Below, piece after piece: positions 1 through 8,146 of a DNA stretch of 46,980 nt. The notes under the pieces were generated by a model. It saw only the letters and a program-made list of their open reading frames with translations. It was not told the DNA's origin and ran no database searches. Made by a program: the position numbers and the translations under genes. The DNA comes from SAR324 cluster bacterium. GTDB taxonomy: Bacteria; SAR324; JACQKK01. The stretch lies in contig JACZRV010000016.1 of assembly GCA_022574555.1 (NCBI GenBank), positions 1 to 46,980 of the forward strand. Direction: 5' to 3'. The first letter of the stretch is position 1, and every line of letters starts with the position of its first letter.

Positions 1-669
1 AGCGCCGGAACGAATTGCCGCCGTATGGAGTGAGCACCCTACGTCGTGACGCGCCGTGGCCGGTTTTGGGGAGAAATATTGGCCGGGGCGTGACCCGGAC
101 CTACCGGACGGAGCCGCGGCCGGTCAATTGGGAAATTAAATGGCCAGGAAAAATACCGGCCATTGTCGGCCATTCCCGGCCAGGGGCTATCCCGGGAGCG
201 TGGCGGGGGGTAGAATGGAAAGCGGGCGGAAGACTTTGTTCCCGTTCGGGGCACCCCCGATGTGCCGAATGTGAATATTTGGATGTGGGAAATGCCGGAT
301 GTGAGCAAAAATAATGGTCGCAATTGGCTGAAAAATCGCAAGAATTACAAATCGAACCCATTGGGGCGCCAGTCCTAGAGGGGAGCGGCTCTGCGGACAT
401 TTTCTTCCATTTTCTGACGGAAAATAGCGGACAGTCGATCGCCGCGAAACGGTGATTTTTTGCTGGGCCGTGATGGGCGGCGGAAAAGTGGTGGTATGCC
501 GCGGGACGTCCGTAAAGATACCTGGGCCGTGTACTGAAACCCGATCACGTTGGGCAGGATCGTGGGTTGACGCGGGCTGGGCTTGGGGGTAGGCAGGAAG
601 GATGGCGGATCGGAGGCCGGCTAGGCTTGGCCTCCCACACTATTCAACCCTTTTACCGAACGAGTCTCG
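1..669. other. non-coding leader upstream of the oxidoreductase
   Basis: I see no convincing gene here: several overlapping frames of about 100 codons are open on both strands, as expected by chance at high GC. The stretch is rich in GGCC and has the short word cggccatt repeated around 155-180. Just upstream of the next gene there is a perfect 7-bp inverted repeat, ggaggcc at 612-618 and ggcctcc at 629-635, that could be an operator or a small hairpin. No clear -35/-10 promoter was found. Confidence 0.5.
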
Positions 670-2541
670 ATGAGCAACCCACCAGCCGCCTTCGCCGGAA
701 AGATCCTGCGCGTCGACCTGAGCAAAGGAACGTCGTGGACGGAAGAACTTTCGCCCGATGAGTGGCGCATTTACATGGGGGGCGTGGGTCTTGGCGCGAA
801 GATTCTCTACGACGAGGTGCCACCGGAGGTTGGATGGGATCATCCAGACAACCGCCTTATCATGGCCACCGGCCCCCTGGCGGGTATGCCCGTTTGGGGC
901 ACGGGGGGGCTCACCGTGGTCACCCGGGGGGCGCTCACAAATGGAGCCACCTCGACTCAGGCCAATGGCTTTTTCGGGGCGGCGCTCAAGTATTCCGGCT
1001 ATGACGCCATCGTGATCCAGGGGCAGAGTCCTCAGTGGATCTATCTGTACATCAACGACGACGCCGTGGAATTGCGCGATGCGGCCCACCTGCTCGGGCA
1101 GGACGCCTGGGACACCCAAGTCTCGCTGCAGGACGAGTTGGGGTACAGGGGCCACCAGCTCAGCGTTTACACCTCGGGCGTGGCGGGAGAAAACAAGGTG
1201 CGCTTCGCCGCGATTCACGGCGACTTCGGCCACGTGGCCAGCAAGAACGGCTGCGGCGCGGTGATGGGGGCCAAGCGGGTGAAGGCGGTGGCCATCGTAC
1301 GCGGTACGAAGGCGTTGCGCGCCCACGATCCTCGCGGCGTCTATCAAGCGGCGGATATCATTGCTCACGATCTTCAGAACAACCCCGGCACGTCGACTCT
1401 GTACCAGTACGGCACCCTGTTCGGAGTGACGAATCTGCACAAGCTGGGCGCGCTGCCCATCCGCAATTACACCACCAACGTCATCCCCGACGACGTGGAC
1501 ATGGGCCAATGGGAGGCTGCCTCCCTGCGGGACGGTTTCGATCATCGCGGCCACCAGTGCAGCGCCTGCGGCATGCACCACTGCCACCAACAGGTGATCG
1601 CCAAGGGCAAGCACGCGGGGGAGATCGTCGACGAGCCGGAATACGAGGGCTGGTCGGGAGCCGGATGGACCATCGGCTCCACGGACCCGACGGACACCTC
1701 GTGGCTGAACACCCAGATCGACCGTGCGTGCGTGGACATCAACGAGTTCGGCTGGCTGATGGGCTGGCTGATGGAGTGCTACGAGAAGGGCTACGTCACC
1801 AAGGAGCAGCTCGGCGGCGTTGACCTGCGCTGGGGCGACGTGGAAGCCGCCAATACCGTGCTGCAGATGATCATCCGCCGCGAGGGATTCGGCGATGTGC
1901 TGGCCGAGGGCATCAAGCGCGCCGCGGAGACCCTCGGCAGCCCAGCCCAGGATTGCGCGATCTACACCATGAAGGGCAATTCCCCCCGCGGCCACGACCA
2001 CCGGGCGCGCTGGGAGGAATTGCTCGATACCTGCGTCGCCAGCGCCGGCACCCTGGAGACCGGGCCGCCGGTGGAGCCCACCGAGCTCGGGCGCCCGGCG
2101 CGGATCGACCCTTTCGACCCGGAGGAGGTGGCCAAGAACGTGGGCCAGTTGCTGGGCCGCCGTCACTTCGAGGATTCCCTGGGCTCGTGCATCTTCACCA
2201 CCCGCACCACCCTGGCCAACGTCTGTCTGGCACTCAACGCCGCGACGGGCTGGGACTACACCCCCGACGAGGCCATGCGCTTCGGGAGGCGCACCGCTGC
2301 CTTGCTGAGGGCGTTCAATCTGCGATGCGGCATCGGACCCGAGCTGGAGCAGCCCTCCAAACGCTACGGCTCGGTTCCCGTCAACGGTCCGGCCAAGGGG
2401 CAGGACCCTATGAAAAACTGGGACAAGATGGTGGACATCTGGTACGACGAGGTGGGCTACGACCGTGCCACGGGCCGACCCAAGCCTGAGCTGCTACAAT
2501 CCCTGGGCCTGGAACAGGTCTCCAAAGACCTTTGGGGGTGA
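670..2541 (+). CDS. aldehyde:ferredoxin oxidoreductase family protein (BamB-like)
   Basis: This is a 623-residue tungsto-/molybdo-pterin enzyme of the AOR family. Such enzymes use a bis-pterin metal centre and a [4Fe-4S] cluster for low-potential oxidation or reduction of aldehydes or aromatic acyl-CoAs in the cytoplasm. The N-terminal domain (about 1-210, with the segments GGVGLGAKILYDEVPPE and VAGENKVRFAAIHG) resembles BamB of class II benzoyl-CoA reductase more than classical AOR. Cluster cysteines are C297 and C300, then C305 or possibly H304, and C507 in DSLGSC. The usual family spacing is CX2CX3C, so CX2CX4C is odd. A MoaD/ThiS-like gene follows 104 bp downstream on the same strand, a pairing common for these enzymes. 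No ferredoxin or other Bam subunit is in view, so the substrate cannot be assigned. Confidence 0.88.
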   Translation: MSNPPAAFAGKILRVDLSKGTSWTEELSPDEWRIYMGGVGLGAKILYDEVPPEVGWDHPDNRLIMATGPLAGMPVWGTGGLTVVTRGALTNGATSTQANGFFGAALKYSGYDAIVIQGQSPQWIYLYINDDAVELRDAAHLLGQDAWDTQVSLQDELGYRGHQLSVYTSGVAGENKVRFAAIHGDFGHVASKNGCGAVMGAKRVKAVAIVRGTKALRAHDPRGVYQAADIIAHDLQNNPGTSTLYQYGTLFGVTNLHKLGALPIRNYTTNVIPDDVDMGQWEAASLRDGFDHRGHQCSACGMHHCHQQVIAKGKHAGEIVDEPEYEGWSGAGWTIGSTDPTDTSWLNTQIDRACVDINEFGWLMGWLMECYEKGYVTKEQLGGVDLRWGDVEAANTVLQMIIRREGFGDVLAEGIKRAAETLGSPAQDCAIYTMKGNSPRGHDHRARWEELLDTCVASAGTLETGPPVEPTELGRPARIDPFDPEEVAKNVGQLLGRRHFEDSLGSCIFTTRTTLANVCLALNAATGWDYTPDEAMRFGRRTAALLRAFNLRCGIGPELEQPSKRYGSVPVNGPAKGQDPMKNWDKMVDIWYDEVGYDRATGRPKPELLQSLGLEQVSKDLWG

Positions 2542-2645
2542 GCCCGGGCCCCCTCGGACATCCAAAGCCGCCGCATCGAGGTGCTGCAGCCTGATCCGCG
2601 TTCACCGGCGGTTCCAATCCCATAGCGAAACCATTTCCATATCCC

Positions 2646-2975
2646 ATGAAAGCGCCCGCAGCCGCACCCGAACCCTTCACCGTCGTCGTCGAGGCGGTGT
2701 CGTGGGTCAACCGCTTTCTGGGGGGTACGGGGTCGGGCAACATGGAACTGGAGGAGATGGTGCAGCCGGGCGAGACGGTGCGTGGTCTGCTGCGGCGCCT
2801 GACCGAAGTGCATCCGCGCCTGCGTGAAGCCCTTTGGGATACCTCCAGCGAGGAATTGGGCGCCCACATCGAGATCGTCGTCAATGACGCCATCCTCGGC
2901 ATCGAGCACACCCTGGACAGCCCCCTCAACCCCGGAGACCGGATCATCCTCATGGGGCAGTTCATCGGGGGGTGA
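2646..2975 (+). CDS. MoaD/ThiS-like sulfur-carrier protein
   Basis: A 109-residue ubiquitin-like beta-grasp protein ending in Gly-Gly (QFIGG), the hallmark of sulfur carriers that are adenylated and thiocarboxylated at the C-terminus. Residues 10-30 form the first hairpin. The C-terminal segment with INPGD-like wording (LNPGDRIILMGQFIGG) matches the family's closing strand. It is about 25 residues longer than typical MoaD. The position just after an AOR gene suggests it supplies dithiolene sulfur for the tungsten or molybdenum pterin of that enzyme. This role is inferred from context. No MoaE or ThiF partner is in the window. Confidence 0.82.
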   Translation: MKAPAAAPEPFTVVVEAVSWVNRFLGGTGSGNMELEEMVQPGETVRGLLRRLTEVHPRLREALWDTSSEELGAHIEIVVNDAILGIEHTLDSPLNPGDRIILMGQFIGG

Positions 2976-2982
2976 GCGTTTT

Positions 2983-3045
2983 ATTCGTTTACTTCACTCA
3001 AGAGCGTCGTAGCTCCCCAGGACGCTGATGGTGCAGCCGGTGGCC
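2983..3045. repeat. duplicate of the pheA 3' end (copy 1)
   Basis: These 63 bases match 3621-3683 at 59 positions. The matching block is the last codons of pheA plus the 14 bases after its stop. Read on the minus strand this copy would encode a tail SYDALE and a stop, against SYDVLE in the intact gene. It lies on the far side of the toxin-antitoxin pair, so the two copies bracket that module as direct repeats. Confidence 0.9.
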
Positions 3046-3062
3046 GGAAGGGCGCCAAAGGC

Positions 3063-3317
3063 TTACCGGTAAATATCACGCCGGTGGCCTATATTGAGCA
3101 CAGTGACGGACATTTGATCGTCATCGATCTCGTAAACGATCCGATAATTCCCGACGCGAATGCGCCAGCCGTCGCGGCCTCTCAGCTTGATGCATCCCTC
3201 GGGGCGGGGATTGTCCCCAAGTTCTTGGGTCGCGTCCCGAATTTGGTCGAAATTCTCTCGTGAAATATTGGCCAATTCCTTTTGGGCCCGGCGCAGGATC
3301 AGTACGGCATATTTCAA
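3063..3317 (-). CDS. RelE/ParE-family toxin
   Basis: An 84-residue toxin of the RelE/ParE fold, normally an mRNA interferase or gyrase inhibitor. The segment LRGRDGWRIRVGNYRIVYEI followed by a hydrophobic strand and GHRRDIYR at the C-terminus is characteristic of the RelE branch. The full expected length is present. The start overlaps the antitoxin gene by 4 bases (ATGA), so the pair is translationally coupled. It is probably repressed by its antitoxin binding upstream of the operon. The pair sits between two copies of the pheA 3' end, which suggests acquisition as a small unit. Confidence 0.9.
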   Translation of the reverse strand: MKYAVLILRRAQKELANISRENFDQIRDATQELGDNPRPEGCIKLRGRDGWRIRVGNYRIVYEIDDDQMSVTVLNIGHRRDIYR

Positions 3318-3517
3318 GGTCGATTTCGCTCAATTTCAGACACGGCTTGATCGAAAGGCACGGACTCGTCTTTGGCGGATTTGGCGGCGTCGTAAGCCCG
3401 CACCGATTCCAATTCCTCCAATTCGCGGAGAATCCGCTCATAGTCGGCGATATCCAGCAATACGGCGACGCGTTTGCCCTTATCGTCGACGACGTAGCGT
3501 TCGTTGATTTGTGCCAC
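3314..3517 (-). CDS. Phd/YefM-type antitoxin
   Basis: A 67-residue protein with the Phd/YefM start (ERYVVDDKGKRVAVLLDIADYERIL), in which a short DNA-binding region is followed by a charged helix that wraps the toxin. The C-terminal half is acidic and probably disordered until bound. It is the first gene of the two-gene operon, the usual antitoxin-first order, and overlaps the toxin start by 4 bases. Autorepression is expected from the family. No operator palindrome was identified with confidence. Confidence 0.87.
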   Translation of the reverse strand: MAQINERYVVDDKGKRVAVLLDIADYERILRELEELESVRAYDAAKSAKDESVPFDQAVSEIERNRP

Positions 3518-3620
3518 TTTTCAGCTCCGAGGCAGTTAAAGATGTAGCGTTGATTTGACGGCGTGTTGTCACCAGCCTTACGACTCCATAATGATATCGC
3601 AAATGATACATTGATGGTTC

Positions 3621-3683
3621 ATTCGTTTACTTCACTCCAGCACATCGTAGCTCCCCAGGACGCTGATGGTGCAGCCGGTGGCC
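3621..3683. repeat. pheA 3' end (copy 2, intact gene)
   Basis: This is the native counterpart of the 63-bp repeat at 2983-3045. It contains the true pheA stop and last 16 codons, plus 11 bases downstream of the stop. The distance between equivalent bases of the two copies is 638 bp, which is the apparent size of the inserted toxin-antitoxin unit plus one repeat. Confidence 0.9.
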
Positions 3684-4501
3684 CGTAGCCCGGTCAGGCA
3701 GGCTGCGGTGCCCGGATTATTGGTGAAATCGATGAAGAATACATAGGTCCAGGGGAGCACTTTGGCGGGGCGCGATTCCAGCCGGCAGAGGTTGATTCCA
3801 TGACGCTGGAAATTGCTCAGCAATTCATGGAGCAGTCCGGGACGGTCTTCGCGGGGCTCGATATAAATAGACGTCTTGGCGCGTGTGAAATCGTGGTCCA
3901 CGCCGGTCTCGCTGCGGCGCACGGCCAGAAATCGCGTGGTGTTGTTCTGGTAAGTCTGAATGTCCTCCGCCACCCGCCAGCGGTGGTGTTCGGCGCCGAA
4001 ATTGACGGGGACGATGGCGGCCACCGCCGCATCGCCGGCTCGATCGAGGAAGGTCAGACCCGACTCCACGTTGGAGCGGGTGAAGATCACTTCACCTTGG
4101 GACAAGTGTGCCGCCAGGTATTCGCTGCACTGATCGAACGCCTGGGGATGGGCGTAGTAAGTTTCAACGCGCTGCAAAGGTCCCGAGGCGAGCAGGCTGA
4201 AGCGCACCCGCACGGCGATCTCGCGGAAGATGGTAACCGGGTGCACGATCAGGCTGTCCTGGGCCTGCCCTACGGTTCCGGCGACGGAATTTTCGATGGG
4301 GATCACGCCCCATGCCCCAGGTTGGCCTTCCGCAGCTACCAGTACCTCAGGGATGGTATGGGTGTAGGCGATCGGCACGACATCGTTGCCGGTAGCCTCG
4401 CGCAGCCGGCGGGCGGCATAATCGCTGAACGTCCCCTCCGGCCCGAGGGCGTAGATTGTTTCCGGTCGATCCAACACGGGGGGTTGGGCAGATGTAGGCA
4501 T
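3632..4501 (-). CDS. pheA: prephenate dehydratase
   Basis: Prephenate dehydratase converts prephenate to phenylpyruvate in phenylalanine synthesis. The catalytic PDT domain starts at IYALGPEGTFSDYAARR and includes VIPIENSVAGTV, in which the conserved Asn-Ser belongs to the active site. A C-terminal ACT domain (TSIYIEPREDRPGLLHELL, then the ESRP segment) provides phenylalanine feedback inhibition. I chose the ATG at 4501, giving 289 residues, because the open frame further upstream overlaps trkA and is low-complexity Pro/Arg. The gene starts 22 bases after trkA and is probably co-transcribed with it. No chorismate mutase domain is fused, so this is the monofunctional form. Its 3' end is duplicated at 2983-3045. 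Confidence 0.93.
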   Translation of the reverse strand: MPTSAQPPVLDRPETIYALGPEGTFSDYAARRLREATGNDVVPIAYTHTIPEVLVAAEGQPGAWGVIPIENSVAGTVGQAQDSLIVHPVTIFREIAVRVRFSLLASGPLQRVETYYAHPQAFDQCSEYLAAHLSQGEVIFTRSNVESGLTFLDRAGDAAVAAIVPVNFGAEHHRWRVAEDIQTYQNNTTRFLAVRRSETGVDHDFTRAKTSIYIEPREDRPGLLHELLSNFQRHGINLCRLESRPAKVLPWTYVFFIDFTNNPGTAACLTGLRATGCTISVLGSYDVLE

Positions 4502-4523
4502 CGCGAAGCGTTGCGCGGGATAT

Positions 4524-5939
4524 TCAGGGGGCGGCGGCTCCCGCCGCCGAGTGCGCGTTTGCCTGGGCCTGCTTGACGCCGGGCGCCGTTCGGGAGGTAA
4601 ATAGCTCATGCGTCACCCGCCGGTTGCGCCGCTGTTGGAGGAGCAACACGCGGTCGTGAGCCAGAAGCGCATCCTGACCACGGGGAATGAAGATCGAATC
4701 ACCCCGAATCACCGCCCCAATCAAGAAGCCCTTGGGCAGATTAAGAGAGGCCAGCGACTTACGGTCGCAAGGCGCACCGGGCGCGATCTCCATCTCCAGC
4801 AACTCGACATCGCTCTGAGGAAAAGCGTAATAGGCCTGCAAATCCTCCCCGCGAACGAACCGGAGCAGTTTGCGCGCGGTGAGCAGACGCGGGCTGAACG
4901 CGATATCCACCAAGCAGCGGTTCATGAGGATTGGAATGAATTCAGGTTGCTTGACCAGCGCAACGGCCTGTCTGGCACCGATCTGCTTAGCCAACATCGA
5001 GGAAATGACGTTCACCGGGTCTTGGTTGGTCACGCTCAGAAACGTATCGGCATGATCTACTCCTTCCGAGCGGAGGGCGCGGGCATCTGCGCCGTCTGCA
5101 TGGAGTACCAGGGTGCGCTCCAGGAGTTGGGAAAGGTTATCGCATTTCTCCTGGGAGATCTCCATCAGCCGCACATCGGAGGTATGCTTCTCCAGCCGGC
5201 GGGCGAGGGAGTACCCGATCCGCCCACCCCCGTTGATGAAGACCCTCTTTGACGGCTTGGTGGAAAACCCCAAATAGTGGGACAGGCGCGCCAGTTGTTC
5301 CCGTTCGCAAAAAAAGTAGACCTGATCCATAACCTGGATCACGTGTTCGGCGTCGGGAATGATGGAATGGCCTTCTCGCTGGATCAGGGCGACCAGGGTA
5401 TGGGGAATGTGGGCGTTCTGGCCAAAGGAGAATACCGTAGTTCCAGCCAGAGGGTTGCCGGCCTTGATCAGAAAACGTACGAGCAACACCCGTTGCGACA
5501 GGAACTGGTTGAAGTCAGTGACCTGGGGATGTTCGACCAAGTGCGCCAAGTGCTCTGCGGCCACCTCGTAGGGATTTATCATGAGGTCGATGCCCAAATG
5601 GGCTCGCTCGCTCACCGAGACCCCCTGGCCCGAATCAATCGTTTTGACGCGTGCGATTTTTTTGGGTACGCCCGCCTCCGAGGCCATCAGGCAGGCGATA
5701 ATATTGGTCTCGTCGAAGTTGGTTACGGCCAGGAAGAGGTCGGCCGATCCGACCCCGGCTTTATCGAGGGTATCCGCATCGGTGGCACTGCCCTCGATCG
5801 TTGTGACGTTAAATTCCTCCCGCAACAATTCCAGGATATCAGGGTTGTTGTCGATCACGACGATATCGACGCCTTCCCGGTACAGTGCGCCCATAATCTG
5901 GTAACCCACCTCGCCCGCTCCCGCGATTACCACTCGCAA
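4524..5939 (-). CDS. trkA: Trk potassium uptake regulator TrkA
   Basis: A cytoplasmic peripheral subunit that gates the TrkH/TrkG potassium channel in response to NAD(H) and nucleotides. It has the double RCK architecture: RCK-N with VIAGAGEVGYQ near the start, RCK-C, then a second RCK-N with FINGGGRIGYSLARRLE and a second RCK-C. The start is the TTG at 5939, preceded at 6 bases by a perfect AGGAGG (5946-5951 on the plus strand). This gives 471 residues, close to the E. coli length of 458, whereas the upstream TTG at 5999 has no such site. The C-terminal 25 residues are Ala-rich and variable. No trkH is in the window. It is divergent from the MBL-fold gene. Confidence 0.93.
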   Translation of the reverse strand: MRVVIAGAGEVGYQIMGALYREGVDIVVIDNNPDILELLREEFNVTTIEGSATDADTLDKAGVGSADLFLAVTNFDETNIIACLMASEAGVPKKIARVKTIDSGQGVSVSERAHLGIDLMINPYEVAAEHLAHLVEHPQVTDFNQFLSQRVLLVRFLIKAGNPLAGTTVFSFGQNAHIPHTLVALIQREGHSIIPDAEHVIQVMDQVYFFCEREQLARLSHYLGFSTKPSKRVFINGGGRIGYSLARRLEKHTSDVRLMEISQEKCDNLSQLLERTLVLHADGADARALRSEGVDHADTFLSVTNQDPVNVISSMLAKQIGARQAVALVKQPEFIPILMNRCLVDIAFSPRLLTARKLLRFVRGEDLQAYYAFPQSDVELLEMEIAPGAPCDRKSLASLNLPKGFLIGAVIRGDSIFIPRGQDALLAHDRVLLLQQRRNRRVTHELFTSRTAPGVKQAQANAHSAAGAAAP

Positions 5940-6237
5940 TGGCTGCCTCCTGGTCTGATTGGCCCACCGAAGCGCCGGAAAACGCGCTCGTTCCGGCAAT
6001 TGTCCCGTAGCGCCATCGGTATCCTGAAACCCACCGTCTCGAGCAAGGATAGACGAAAGGGATTCGTGATATCAAGACCGGAAGACCCTCCGTGCATCAC
6101 CGGGCTGCCGTGGCCCGAATCCAGCCGTTTGGCAACCGCGCGGGAATTGGTTAATCTTATTCTTTCGTTCCGTGATATCTGGACAACACAGAGCGGCAGC
6201 CCTACGCTGGATCACGAATCCTATCTGATCGGATTGT
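5940..6237. promoter_or_regulatory. divergent intergenic region with long inverted repeat
   Basis: This region separates trkA (minus) from the MBL-fold gene (plus), so it should hold both promoters. It contains a perfect 11-bp inverted repeat, ggattcgtgat at 6060-6070 and atcacgaatcc at 6211-6221, and the related word cgtgatatc occurs directly at 6065-6073 and 6171-6179. The repetition looks like a set of operator half-sites, but no regulator is known. I see no gene in the stretch. Confidence 0.4.
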
Positions 6238-7140
6238 ATGGAAGCGGCACAAATCGAGTTCGGCCCGGTCAAGGTCTACCTGGGCGAAAAAAACGGAAAA
6301 TATCCCGACGGCAATCAGGTGGTGGTGACCGGTTCGGACAGCAAGGCCATCTTTGATACCCCGCTGTCCGCCAACAGGATCGCCGAACGTCTGCGCGACG
6401 CCGATCTGGCAATCCTCGGTCATGTGCACGAGGACCACGTTTGCGGATTGCACCTGATTCCCGATGCGCCCGTTTTCGCTCCGTGGGCCGATGTGAAGGC
6501 TTTACGCAGCGAGGAAGGGCTGATGGCCCATTATGGATATGCGGCCCATGTGCGCGATGAGATGCTCAGCCTGGTGCGGGAGAAATTCGGCTTTCGGCCA
6601 CGACCCGATGCGCAAGGTTATGGCGATGGCGCTGAGTGGGACCTGGGCGGTGTGCGCGTGCGGGCCATCCATCTGCCGGGTCACACAGGTGGCCATTCAG
6701 TACTGGTCGTCGACCCGCCCGGAGTGGCATTCCTGGGCGATATCGACCTGTCCGGATTCGGTCCCTACTACGGCGACGGATGCTCCAGTCTCGTCGATTT
6801 CGCCGAATCGCTGGAACGCGTACCGGATATCGAAGCGAGGATTTGGATCACCTCACACCACAAGGGCGTGGTGACGGATCGCGACGAGTTTCTGGCGCTG
6901 CTGAAACGATTTTGCAGCCGCATCGGAGAGCGGGAACAGGCCATATGGCAAGCGCTGGGCGTGCGGCCGATGACACTGGACGACCTGGTGACCCTTCGGT
7001 TTCTTTACCCGCAGGGGTATCATGAGGTATTCGTTGACGACGCCGAGCGATATACGATCCGCAGGCATCTGGAACGCCTCTTGACGGCGGGCCGCGTCGC
7101 GAAGGACGATGGGACATACTATCAACTGCCGGGGGCGTGA
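6238..7140 (+). CDS. metallo-beta-lactamase-fold hydrolase
   Basis: A 300-residue cytoplasmic MBL-fold protein. It shows the dinuclear metal motif HVHEDH (HxHxDH), the second histidine in LPGHTGGH, the bridging aspartate in LGDIDL and a C-terminal histidine in TSHHKG. The C-terminal 80 residues are helical and resemble the winged-helix-like tail of glyoxalase-II/SoxH-like hydrolases, perhaps a dimerisation element. The substrate cannot be deduced; thioesters are common for this group. The lepB gene follows, and an alternative GTG start for lepB would overlap this stop codon. No signal peptide is present. Confidence 0.85.
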   Translation: MEAAQIEFGPVKVYLGEKNGKYPDGNQVVVTGSDSKAIFDTPLSANRIAERLRDADLAILGHVHEDHVCGLHLIPDAPVFAPWADVKALRSEEGLMAHYGYAAHVRDEMLSLVREKFGFRPRPDAQGYGDGAEWDLGGVRVRAIHLPGHTGGHSVLVVDPPGVAFLGDIDLSGFGPYYGDGCSSLVDFAESLERVPDIEARIWITSHHKGVVTDRDEFLALLKRFCSRIGEREQAIWQALGVRPMTLDDLVTLRFLYPQGYHEVFVDDAERYTIRRHLERLLTAGRVAKDDGTYYQLPGA

Positions 7141-7244
7141 CGCCGGGCAACGTCGGGAGATTTAGAAATTCGCCCAGCCTCCGCTATTGTATTCTACTGT
7201 ATTCGACCCCAGGGCGGATTAACAATACGATCAACAGGTACAAT

Positions 7245-8093
7245 TTGTTGGGCCGATCTTTTCAAGTCACCGAAACCGTTCTCGCCGCGTTGACGCAGGA
7301 CGGGCTGCCGCCCGAACTGGTCGAGTCCTTGCGTGCGATCAACGACCGAAAATATTTCTCCAAGCGCGAATTTCTCGGGGATATCACCAGGCTGGATCCC
7401 GCGCCCGCCTCGCGCAGCGAACGCAAGCTCATTCTGCGACATTCCCGGTTGGGATTTCTGGGTTTGGAGCGGCTCGTGCCAAACCGCACGGTGCGCGAAT
7501 GGGTGGAGGCGCTCATATTCGCCCTGATCATCGCCTCCATCGTGCGGACATTTCTTTTTGCGCCTTTCAAGATTCCGTCCGGGTCGATGATACCGACGAT
7601 TTCCATCGGCGATCACATCTTCGCTACCATGTTCAGCTACGGAGTGCCGGTGCCCTTCACCGACATCAAGCTCTTCAGCCAAGAGGTGCGCCGGGGAGAC
7701 ATCATCATCTTTCCCTATCCCCGGGATCCATCGGTGGATTACATCAAACGGGTCATCGCCCGGGAAGACGAAACAGTCGCCGTGCGGAATGGAAAAGTGC
7801 TGATCAACGGCAATGTTCTGAACGAGTCCTACGCATACTTTGATGAAAGCATCATGGCCCTGTATCGGCGACAAGGCCGCAATCTACCTGATTTCGGCCC
7901 TGTCCGGGTGCCTCCGGGCCACCTTTTCGTAATGGGGGACAATCGTTTGAACAGTTCCGACAGCCGGGTCTGGGGGTTCGTCTCCGAATCCGCCGTGAAG
8001 GGCAAGGGTCAAATCGTTTACTGGTCCCATGATCCCCGCGAAGGGTGGATGGGGGGCTATCATTTGAGCCGAATCGGAACGCTCCTCCAATAA
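7245..8093 (+). CDS. lepB: signal peptidase I
   Basis: An inner-membrane serine peptidase (S26) that removes signal peptides from exported proteins. A single membrane segment (VEALIFALIIASIVRTFLF) precedes the catalytic KIPSGSM motif with the nucleophile at S114, and the general base is K168 in DYIKRVI. The GDNRLNSSDSR box follows. About 85 cytoplasmic residues precede the membrane segment, longer than in many bacteria. The start is uncertain. I prefer the paired TTG codons at 7245/7248 behind aacagg. A GTG at 7137 would add 36 unconserved residues and overlap the previous stop codon. Length from 7245 is 282 residues. Confidence 0.88.
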   Translation: MLGRSFQVTETVLAALTQDGLPPELVESLRAINDRKYFSKREFLGDITRLDPAPASRSERKLILRHSRLGFLGLERLVPNRTVREWVEALIFALIIASIVRTFLFAPFKIPSGSMIPTISIGDHIFATMFSYGVPVPFTDIKLFSQEVRRGDIIIFPYPRDPSVDYIKRVIAREDETVAVRNGKVLINGNVLNESYAYFDESIMALYRRQGRNLPDFGPVRVPPGHLFVMGDNRLNSSDSRVWGFVSESAVKGKGQIVYWSHDPREGWMGGYHLSRIGTLLQ

Positions 8094-8146
8094 TTTCGCC
8101 CCGAGTGCTGGACCTCCGCCGGCCGGGAACTCACGAGGATCAAACC

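Noticed and set aside
640..2166. 508-codon open frame on the minus strand opposite the oxidoreductase
   Set aside because: It is the antisense shadow of a high-GC gene; its translation has no recognisable domain and the plus-strand protein has clear family motifs.
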